Of a stretch of 5,642 nt of DNA, positions 1 to 4,515 are shown in pieces. The notes under the pieces were generated by a model. That model did no database searches and had not been told where the DNA came from. It saw only the letters and a list, made by a program, of their open reading frames with translations. Position 1 is the first letter of the stretch. The number at the start of each line of letters is the position of its first letter. The position numbers and the translations under genes are program-made. This stretch comes from Bacillota bacterium. Its GTDB lineage: Bacteria; Bacillota; Clostridia; Christensenellales; Aristaeellaceae. Where the stretch lies: contig JAEWWY010000318.1 in NCBI GenBank assembly GCA_023458835.1, forward strand, positions 1-5,642, in the 5' to 3' direction.

Positions 1-470
1 GGTTCCATGGTGACGCGCCCACCGTTTATGCCGTTGGCAACGCCTGTGAGCGAGTCGTTTCCCTCCCCGATGATGCTGATATCCTCCCCGCCCTTGATCA
101 GCGCATCCTGGGAAAAGGGATTGATCACAAGCTTCGCCACGCAAAGCGCTGTTTTATCGCCATCGTAGGCCACCTGCAGGGCGAAGGTAAACACGCCTTC
201 ACGCGTGGGCGTACCATATATCACGCCATCCGCCATGATATTAAGCTCGGAGGGGAATTCATCACGGCCGTCCGGGTTTGTTGTCAGGGTGACCGCATAC
301 GGTATATCATCGCCTGCAACCTTGACCCGGGTGTGATAGTATACGCCCACCATCGCCTCCGGCAGGCCTTCGTTTGTGAAATGGACGCTGCCGCCCATGG
401 CCGATCCCATGCATCCAAGCAGCAGCATCGTCCATGCAAGCGTCAAAACGATCAAATGCTTCCTCTTCAT
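1..470 (-). CDS. Putative-Ig (He_PIG-like) domain secreted or lipoprotein, partial (C-terminus outside window)
   Basis: The reading frame is open from an ATG at 470 to the window edge, giving 156 complete codons. An AAGGAGA ribosome binding site (485-479) lies 8 bases before the ATG. The N-terminus is a clear signal peptide: basic MKRKH, a hydrophobic stretch (about residues 6-18), then LLGC at 17-20. Cys20 could be a lipobox cysteine, although Leu at -2 is not the preferred residue, so ordinary signal peptidase cleavage is also possible. Residues about 35-117 resemble a putative-Ig (He_PIG-type) domain, with the characteristic run GTPTREGVFTF (86-96) after a region of alternating beta-type sequence. 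Such domains are usually binding or spacer modules in extracellular proteins, so no enzymatic role is implied. A glycine- and asparagine-rich segment begins near residue 127, and the protein continues beyond the window. It is divergent from the XRE gene at 789. The exported location is well supported; the function is unknown. Confidence 0.8.
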   Translation of the reverse strand, partial: MKRKHLIVLTLAWTMLLLGCMGSAMGGSVHFTNEGLPEAMVGVYYHTRVKVAGDDIPYAVTLTTNPDGRDEFPSELNIMADGVIYGTPTREGVFTFALQVAYDGDKTALCVAKLVINPFSQDALIKGGEDISIIGEGNDSLTGVANGINGGRVTME

Positions 471-566
471 TTTTTGCTTCTCCTTATAAAAATCCTGCGT
501 CTGCTCCACGGTCATGCCCCTGATTTGCCATGCGGATTTTTCCAAAATAGGCTGGATGGTAAGAAA

Positions 567-595
567 AGTATATAAAAAGGCGCCCCGCATGTCAA
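567..595 (-). promoter_or_regulatory. Near-consensus sigma-A-type promoter for the lipoprotein-like gene
   Basis: On the minus strand a perfect -35 hexamer TTGACA (595-590) is followed by a 17-base spacer and a -10 hexamer TATACT (572-567, five of six consensus bases). Transcription would start near 560, leaving a leader of about 90 bases before the ATG at 470. Position, orientation and spacing fit a promoter for the partial exported-protein gene. The -35 box lies in the loop of a GC-rich hairpin (see the overlapping terminator-like entry), so the same bases can be read in two ways. Confidence 0.6.
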
Positions 596-602
596 GGGCG
601 CC
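574..602 (-). terminator. Terminator-like GC hairpin plus T-tract overlapping the promoter
   Basis: Read on the minus strand, GGCGCCC (602-596) can pair perfectly with GGGCGCC (585-579) across a 10-base loop, and five T's (578-574) follow at once. This is the shape of a rho-independent terminator. The nearest minus-strand gene upstream is the phosphoesterase ending at 1035, and the plus-strand XRE gene lies between, so there is no obvious transcript to end here. The two arms also give a direct repeat GGCGCCCC (579-586 and 597-604 on the plus strand) around the -35 box, so the structure could instead be a regulator binding site. Confidence 0.4.
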
Positions 603-788
603 CCGGCAGCACACAGTATCATCCTGCAGTTCATCTGCCGCCATGCCTTTCCCAGTCAGTCCATACCAGTCATCACAGCACAACAAATAAAGAAATGCAA
701 TGTGACGGCATACATTTAGTTGCCTATGAGTTGTTTATTTATGCTTTCTGCTCACTCAAAATAGAATGGATGAAACGGAGGAGGGAAA

Positions 789-1019
789 ATGGACAACTTC
801 AATGAATATTATCGCCAGCTTGCCTTTAATATAGCCTATTACCGCAAGAAAGCGGGGCTTACGCAATTGCAGCTCGCAGAAAAAGCAGGCATCAGCCGGA
901 CGCATATGAGTAACATTGAGGCGCCAAACGTCCCCACGCCTTTTTCAAGCACCACCTTATTCCGCATCGCTGATGCGCTGAGCGTTGAACTTGTCGCCCT
1001 ATTTGATTTTAAAAAGTGA
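789..1019 (+). CDS. Small XRE-family (HTH_3) transcriptional regulator
   Basis: This 76-residue protein is almost entirely one Cro/C1-type helix-turn-helix domain. The core runs from about residue 13 to 72: RKKAGLTQLQLAEKAGISRT carries the LTQ.QLA..AGIS signature, with the positioning helix near 25-33 and the recognition helix near 36-45 (SRTHMSNIE). The C-terminal part (TLFRIADALSVELVALFDF) is the usual closing helix pair of the family. There is no sensor or oligomerisation domain, so it is a stand-alone DNA binder. A strong GGAGGAGGG site (777-785) sits three bases before the ATG core spacing, supporting the start. It is divergent from the exported-protein gene and convergent with the phosphoesterase, ending 15 bases from it. 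No toxin or phage gene is adjacent. Family assignment is firm; the target is unknown. It could regulate the divergent promoter at 567-595, but that is inference. Confidence 0.9.
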   Translation: MDNFNEYYRQLAFNIAYYRKKAGLTQLQLAEKAGISRTHMSNIEAPNVPTPFSSTTLFRIADALSVELVALFDFKK

Positions 1020-1034
1020 AAGCTGGATAACGGG

Positions 1035-1523
1035 TCATTGCTGCAAAGCTTCAGCATAAATCACCTCGGCTATTTCACATCTCAGCCTGCCATTAGCAAT
1101 TTGAATGATACCATAAGTTGGATGGATTTTTTTGTTGCTTATGCAGCCAACACGTCCCGGATTCATTAGCCAAAGGCCATTTTCAAAATATAAATATGGT
1201 TGATGCGTATGGCCGAATAGAACGATATTCGCACCAGTTTGGACCCCCTTGGCGAATAGTTCCTCGTATCCGTTGAACAGGTGCCCATGTGTCATATAAA
1301 CGACGGTATTTTCAAAGGTCAGAAACAACTCGAATATGTCGTCGCCTGCTTTGTCCGTATTCCCCTTGACAAGGTATACAGGCACATCACAGTTATTCTT
1401 TAGTTCTACACCATCCATGATGTGATCGCCCAGATGCAGGATCGTATCTGGGCATTCGGCTTTCGTTATGGCTAGCATAGTAGCAACGTCAGTATGGGAA
1501 TCCGCGAATACAAGCAATTTCAT
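1035..1523 (-). CDS. YfcE/MJ0936-family metallophosphoesterase
   Basis: This 162-residue protein is a complete calcineurin-like phosphoesterase of the small YfcE/MJ0936 type, which hydrolyses phosphodiester bonds with two bound metal ions in the cytoplasm. All metal-ligand motifs are visible in order: DSH (Asp8, His10), LGDH (Asp33), GNTD (Asn55), THGH (His79, His81) and GHTH (His105, His107). The family's NPGS motif is here NPGR (121-124). Length is normal for the family (about 150-180). An AGGGGA-type ribosome binding site (GAGGGG at 1536-1531, seven bases before the ATG) supports the start at 1523. The physiological substrate of this family is generally not known. The gene is monocistronic as far as can be seen: the next minus-strand gene upstream ends 287 bases away and the XRE gene is convergent. 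Its base composition is visibly more AT-rich than the operon to the right. Confidence 0.92.
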   Translation of the reverse strand: MKLLVFADSHTDVATMLAITKAECPDTILHLGDHIMDGVELKNNCDVPVYLVKGNTDKAGDDIFELFLTFENTVVYMTHGHLFNGYEELFAKGVQTGANIVLFGHTHQPYLYFENGLWLMNPGRVGCISNKKIHPTYGIIQIANGRLRCEIAEVIYAEALQQ

Positions 1524-1651
1524 TTAAATTCCCCTCGCTTTTCGAATGCCAGATAACGCTGATATATTGCTAGATAATTCCATATAGCTATAAAAACTCC
1601 TGCCAAGGGCTTGCCTTTATTTGAGCAGCCAATAGCAACAATGCATTGAAC

Positions 1652-1676
1652 AACATGGGAGGACGGCAAACTGTGT
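1652..1676 (+). repeat. REP-like repeat copy A (degenerate)
   Basis: The stretch begins AACATGGGAGGACGG and ends CTGTGT. It matches the pattern of copies B and C: (A/G)ACAT.GGG, then ACGG, a few variable bases, then TGTG. It is in the same orientation as copy B, about 50 bases upstream of it, and is the most diverged of the three. Confidence 0.5.
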
Positions 1677-1700
1677 CAAAACCTTGAAAAATCACTAATA

Positions 1701-1765
1701 GACATAGGGAACGGTCCTATGTGCTGGCGGATAAGGATAGCAGCACAAAAAACCGTCCCCATGTT
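1701..1765. repeat. Inverted pair of REP-like repeats (copies B and C)
   Basis: Copy B (1701-1726) and copy C (1741-1765, reverse complement) form an imperfect inverted repeat around a 14-base loop. GTGCTG (1721-1726) pairs exactly with CAGCAC (1741-1746), ACGG with CCGT (1753-1756), and the outer ACAT with ATGT. Copy B is itself palindromic: ACATAGG (1702-1708) and CCTATGT (1716-1722). Short palindromes with a core like GGGACGGTT...TGTG are, from memory, common between genes in Clostridia and resemble REP elements mobilised by RAYT-type transposases. No transposase is present here. As RNA on the minus strand this could fold at the 3' end of the operon transcript and act as a processing barrier, but no clean terminator T-tract follows. 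Confidence 0.65.
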
Positions 1766-1770
1766 CAAAA

Positions 1771-1780
1771 TCCCTATGTT
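1771..1780 (-). repeat. Partial REP-like half-copy D
   Basis: TCCCTATGT (1771-1779) is the exact reverse complement of ACATAGGGA at the outer edge of copy B (1702-1710). It lies just outside copy C and gives an alternative outer boundary to the inverted-repeat structure, as if a further unit had been truncated. Confidence 0.45.
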
Positions 1781-1810
1781 CGCCTGAATGCCGGCGTTTC
1801 TCGGATATGC

Positions 1811-2707
1811 TTACGCCTTGGGCGATTGTATGATAGCACCCGCCAGCTTCTCAAAGTGCTGCACCATGGCGCTGTGGTCCAGCGCGCCGCCGCCCTGGGC
1901 ATTAAGCTCCTCCAGGATTTTCAGCGCGCGTTGCGGGAGCTCCAGGGGCATATTGGAATCCTTCCCGGCCTCCAGGGCGTTTTTCAGGTCCTTGATATGC
2001 AGGGCGACGCGGAAGCCCGGCTGGAAGTTGCGGCTTAGTACCATGGGCATCTTGGCATTCATGACCGTGGAGCCGGCCAGCCCGCCGCGGATGGCGTCAT
2101 ACACCCGTTTGGGGTCCACGCCGGATTTGGCGGCCAGCGCCATGGCCTCGCCCATGGCGGCAATGTTCATAGCCACGATGATCTGGTTGGCCAGCTTGGT
2201 GATGCTGCCGCTGCCCACATCCCCCACCAGCACGGCGGAAGCGCCCATGCACAAAAGGATGTCCCTGATCTCATCAAAGGCATGCTCCGGCCCGCCGCAC
2301 ATGATGGAAAGCGTGCCGTCCACCGCCTTGGGCTCGCCGCCGCTGACGGGGCAGTCCAGATAGATGACTCCGGCTTTTTCGCAGTCCTTGGCGATTTCCC
2401 TTGCCGCCACCGGGGAGATGGAGGACATATCCGCCAGGATGAGGCCCTTTTTTGCCCCTGCCAGGATGCCGTTTTCCCCCGATACCGCTTCCTTCACGTG
2501 GGGGGAATTGGGCAGCATGGTGATCACAATGTCGCAGCCGGACGCCGCTTCCCTGCAGGAGGCGGCCTTTTTCGCGCCTTCCTTGTGGAGCGCCTCCACG
2601 GCATCGGGCACGATATCGTACACCGTCAGTTCATAACCCTTTTTGATAAGGTTCCTTGCCATGGGCTTGCCCATGATGCCAAGGCCGATAAAGCCTATCT
2701 TTTTCAT
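1811..2707 (-). CDS. garR: 2-hydroxy-3-oxopropionate (tartronate semialdehyde) reductase, GarR type
   Basis: This 298-residue cytoplasmic enzyme belongs to the beta-hydroxyacid dehydrogenase family and probably reduces tartronate semialdehyde to D-glycerate with NAD(P)H. The N-terminal Rossmann domain starts with GLGIMG (8-13). The substrate loop DCPVSGGEPKAVDGTLS (118-134) and the runs ITMLPNSPHVKE (62-73) and IRGGLAGSTV (207-216) match what I recall of E. coli GarR very closely. The catalytic lysine is Lys171 in GSGSITKLANQ (165-175); HIKDLKNAL (237-245) is the conserved C-terminal helix. Length is normal for the family. The SGGEPKA loop argues against sulfolactaldehyde reductase (YihU), and 3-hydroxyisobutyrate dehydrogenase is a less likely alternative. 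The start at 2707 follows a perfect AGGAGGT six bases upstream that overlaps the preceding gene's stop region. It is the last gene of the operon; the product glycerate could enter glycolysis through a glycerate kinase encoded elsewhere. Confidence 0.88.
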   Translation of the reverse strand: MKKIGFIGLGIMGKPMARNLIKKGYELTVYDIVPDAVEALHKEGAKKAASCREAASGCDIVITMLPNSPHVKEAVSGENGILAGAKKGLILADMSSISPVAAREIAKDCEKAGVIYLDCPVSGGEPKAVDGTLSIMCGGPEHAFDEIRDILLCMGASAVLVGDVGSGSITKLANQIIVAMNIAAMGEAMALAAKSGVDPKRVYDAIRGGLAGSTVMNAKMPMVLSRNFQPGFRVALHIKDLKNALEAGKDSNMPLELPQRALKILEELNAQGGGALDHSAMVQHFEKLAGAIIQSPKA

Positions 2708-2713
2708 CGCTAT

Positions 2714-2722
2714 ACCTCCTTT
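2714..2722 (-). promoter_or_regulatory. Strong ribosome binding site for the reductase gene, overlapping the preceding stop
   Basis: AAAGGAGGT (2722-2714) is essentially the full anti-16S complement, six bases before the ATG at 2707. Its first two A's belong to the TAA stop of the transketolase C-terminal subunit (2723-2721). Ribosomes ending the upstream gene therefore finish on the next gene's binding site, which suggests coupled, high-level translation of the reductase. Confidence 0.85.
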
Positions 2723-3665
2723 AGGCCTTTGAGAGTACTTTCTGCACAGCCGCCGCGATATCCTTCGCGGTCAGGCCATAATGTGCCATCAATTCATCCG
2801 CATTCAAAGCGGACTGGCCAAAGCTGTCCATTACCGCCACTGCCTCCATGGGCCGCCCGTCCCCCCGGAGGGCCCAGGCCAAGGCGGCGGAAAGCCCGCC
2901 GATCACCGAATGCTCCTCGGCCGTGACGATGGCCTTCACACCCTTCAGCGCCTCCCATACCGCGCTTTCCGGGAAGGGCTTCAGGCAGGGCACGTTCACC
3001 ACACGAAGGCTGATGTTTTCCTTTTCCAGCAGTTCCGCGGCTTTCAGGGCCTCGCCGGCCATCACGCCGCAGGCGGCAACCGCCGCATCCTTCCCCTCCC
3101 GCAGCACCGCGGGAAGAAGGGGATCGGGATTTTCCCCCGTGATCTCCGGCAAGTCATTCCGGGATACCCGCAGGTAGACCGGCCCCTCATACTCCACCAT
3201 CCAGCGCACCATGGCGCGAAGCTGGGGCGCGTCGGCCGGCACCAGGACCGCCATGTTGGGAATGGCCCGCATGATGGCGATATCCTCGATGGCCTGATGG
3301 GTGGCCCCGTCGCCAAAATCGGAAAGCCCCGCGCTGGAGCCCACCACCTTCACGTTCAGCCGCCCGATGGCAATGCCCTGGCGGATCTGGTCATAGGCCC
3401 GGCCCGCGGCAAATACCGCGAAGGAATTGGTGAAGGCGATCTTGCCCGTAAGGGAAAGCCCCGCCGCAAAGGAGGTCATGTTGGCCTCGGCGATACCCAT
3501 TTCAAAATACCGGCTGGGGAACGCCTGCTGAAAGGCGTTGGTCATGGTGCTTTTGCCAAGGTCCGCCTCGCAAACCACGATATCGCTGTTGACGCGGCCC
3601 AGCTTAAGCAGCTCTTCCCCATAGGCCGTCCGCTGATTGGAAAGCTTCATATTGGAAAGCTTCAT
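2721..3665 (-). CDS. Transketolase, C-terminal subunit
   Basis: This 314-residue protein is the second half of a two-subunit, thiamine-diphosphate-dependent transketolase. It carries the pyrimidine-binding domain (about 11-170) and the C-terminal transketolase domain (about 190-312). The catalytic glutamate is Glu60 in EMGIAEANM (55-63), which activates the thiamine ring. DGATHQAIEDIAIMRAIPNM (119-138) is the conserved histidine-containing substrate-site segment, and TAEEHSVIGGLS (248-259) is typical of the C-terminal domain. Length matches stand-alone C-terminal subunits (about 300-330). The start at 3665 overlaps the stop of the N-terminal subunit in ATGA, so the two are translationally coupled, as expected for partners made in equal amounts. 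The first five residues are exactly repeated (MKLSNMKLSN) because of a 15-base tandem duplication, so Met6 (ATG at 3650) is the probable ancestral start. The substrate (general pentose phosphates or a special ketose phosphate) cannot be decided. Confidence 0.92.
   Translation of the reverse strand: MKLSNMKLSNQRTAYGEELLKLGRVNSDIVVCEADLGKSTMTNAFQQAFPSRYFEMGIAEANMTSFAAGLSLTGKIAFTNSFAVFAAGRAYDQIRQGIAIGRLNVKVVGSSAGLSDFGDGATHQAIEDIAIMRAIPNMAVLVPADAPQLRAMVRWMVEYEGPVYLRVSRNDLPEITGENPDPLLPAVLREGKDAAVAACGVMAGEALKAAELLEKENISLRVVNVPCLKPFPESAVWEALKGVKAIVTAEEHSVIGGLSAALAWALRGDGRPMEAVAVMDSFGQSALNADELMAHYGLTAKDIAAAVQKVLSKA
3636..3665 (-). repeat. Perfect 15-base tandem duplication at the start of the transketolase C-terminal subunit gene
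   Basis: ATGAAGCTTTCCAAT occurs twice head to tail (3665-3651 and 3650-3636), with no mismatch. It adds five codons in frame and a second ATG. Only the outer ATG overlaps the upstream stop codon as ATGA. The perfect identity suggests a recent event such as replication slippage. Confidence 0.95.
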
Positions 3666-4480
3666 TCCGCCACCCCGCCTTCCGCCATGGCCAGGGCAAA
3701 CTGCTCCTTCGTCATGGCGCCGTTATGGAAGCCCACCACGTTTTCGGCAAAGGAAAAGCCCTTGCCCTTTACGGTTTTCGCCAGCAGCGCCGCCGGTTTG
3801 CCCTTTGTTTCCTGGGCCGCGGCGAAGCCTTCCCGGATGCTTTCCATGTCGTGGCCGTCGATCTCTATCACGTGCCAGCCGAAGGATTGCCACTTTTCCA
3901 GGTAGGGCCTTGTATCAAACCGCTCCGGCACTGTTCCCGTGGCCTGCAAGCCGTTGATATCCACAATGGCGGTAAGGTTGTCCAGCTTGAAGGTGGCCGC
4001 GGCCATGGCGGCTTCCCATATTTGACCCTCCGCCTGTTCCCCGTCGCCCACGCAGCAGTAGACCCTGGCGTCCCGGCCGTCAAGCTTTAAGCCCGCGGCC
4101 ATCCCCGCCGCGATGGAAAGCCCCTGGCCCAAGGAACCGGTATTGGCCTCGATCCCCGGCAGCTTGCGCATGTCCGGGTGGCCCTGCAGCCGGCTGCCCA
4201 GGGTTTTCAGCGTTCCTTCCTCCTCACGGGGGAAATATCCCAGGTCGCCCAGCGCGGCGTACTGGATCAGCGCCGCGTGGCCCTTGGACAGCAGGAACCG
4301 GTCCCGGTCCTCCCAGTCCGGCTCATAGGGCCGAAGCCGCATCACCTCATAATACAATACCGTTACGATATCCGCCAGGGAGCATGAGCCTCCCAGGTGC
4401 CCCACCTTCTCCGGGCCGATCATGGCCGCCACGTCGCGGCGCAGTTGCCTGGCCTTTGCATTCAGTTCTCCCGTTGTCAT
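3662..4480 (-). CDS. Transketolase, N-terminal subunit
   Basis: This 272-residue protein is the pyrophosphate-binding half of a split transketolase; with the next gene product it forms an enzyme that transfers two-carbon ketol units between sugar phosphates. Visible motifs: GHLGGSCS (27-34), SKGHAA (65-70), GSLGQGLSIAAG (115-126), and the thiamine-diphosphate/magnesium motif GDGEQAEG (145-152), closing with DIN (174-176; Asn176 a metal ligand). KTVKGKGFSFAE (235-246) and FHNG (251-254) are conserved near the end. Length is normal for stand-alone N-terminal subunits. The start is set at 4480 because AAGGAGG lies six bases upstream; a frame-compatible ATG at 4516 overlaps the preceding stop but has no ribosome binding site and would add 12 arginine-rich residues. 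It is followed directly by its partner subunit with a 4-base overlap. Compare AptA, the apulose-4-phosphate transketolase subunit, as a specialised relative. Confidence 0.93.
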   Translation of the reverse strand: MTTGELNAKARQLRRDVAAMIGPEKVGHLGGSCSLADIVTVLYYEVMRLRPYEPDWEDRDRFLLSKGHAALIQYAALGDLGYFPREEEGTLKTLGSRLQGHPDMRKLPGIEANTGSLGQGLSIAAGMAAGLKLDGRDARVYCCVGDGEQAEGQIWEAAMAAATFKLDNLTAIVDINGLQATGTVPERFDTRPYLEKWQSFGWHVIEIDGHDMESIREGFAAAQETKGKPAALLAKTVKGKGFSFAENVVGFHNGAMTKEQFALAMAEGGVAE

Positions 4481-4486
4481 GGGCCG

Positions 4487-4493
4487 CCTCCTT
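4487..4493 (-). promoter_or_regulatory. Ribosome binding site deciding the start of the transketolase N-terminal subunit
   Basis: AAGGAGG (4493-4487) lies six bases before the ATG at 4480. It falls inside the extended reading frame that would begin at 4516, and this is the reason for choosing the shorter protein. Confidence 0.8.
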
Positions 4494-4515
4494 CCGATCC
4501 TGTCCTTACCCCCCA

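Larger units (their letters stand above)
471..788. other. Intergenic region between divergent genes
   Basis: This 318-base stretch separates the leftward exported-protein gene from the rightward XRE regulator. Besides the minus-strand promoter and hairpin at 567-604 and the ribosome binding sites at each end, I see no gene, RNA or strong repeat. The part nearest the XRE gene (about 660-770) is AT-rich and probably holds its promoter, but no pair of hexamers with good spacing stands out. A weak CGGCAG (604-609) and CTGCCG (635-640) inverted pair is probably chance. Confidence 0.5.
1524..1810. other. Non-coding region with REP-like repeats
   Basis: These 287 bases lie downstream of the reductase and upstream of the phosphoesterase, both on the minus strand. 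I see no gene. The right half (1652-1780) holds related degenerate palindromic repeats listed separately. The left half (1524-1650) is AT-rich and should contain the phosphoesterase promoter. TTGGCA and TATATG-like hexamers are present on the minus strand, but their spacing is poor, so I do not assign a promoter. Confidence 0.5.

Noticed and set aside
720..788. A promoter for the XRE gene using TTGCCT (720-725) with TATGCT (740-745), or the TAGAAT at 762-767
   Set aside because: The first pair has a spacer of only 14 bases, and the TAGAAT has no -35 partner and would start transcription almost on the ribosome binding site.
789..1019. The XRE protein as the antitoxin of a toxin-antitoxin pair
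   Set aside because: No small toxin-like gene lies next to it on the same strand; the neighbours are a convergent phosphoesterase and a divergent exported protein.
1011..1060. A bidirectional terminator between the convergent regulator and phosphoesterase
   Set aside because: Only a short GCTG/CAGC pairing is seen and no stable stem with a T-tract, so no terminator is called.
1788..2363. A 191-codon plus-strand open frame opposite the reductase gene
   Set aside because: It lies almost wholly antisense to a clear GarR-type gene; the translation is Ala/Ser/Met-rich with no recognisable motif and there is no good ribosome binding site.
1811..2707. The reductase as sulfolactaldehyde reductase (YihU), which would pair with a sulfo-sugar transketolase
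   Set aside because: The substrate loop reads SGGEPKA as in GarR, not the GRTSANA loop I recall for YihU, and the surrounding residues follow GarR closely.
2781..3905. A 374-codon open frame on the plus strand opposite the transketolase genes
   Set aside because: It crosses two well-recognised minus-strand genes, has low-complexity His/Gly/Pro-rich translation typical of the antisense of GC-rich genes, and matches no family I know.
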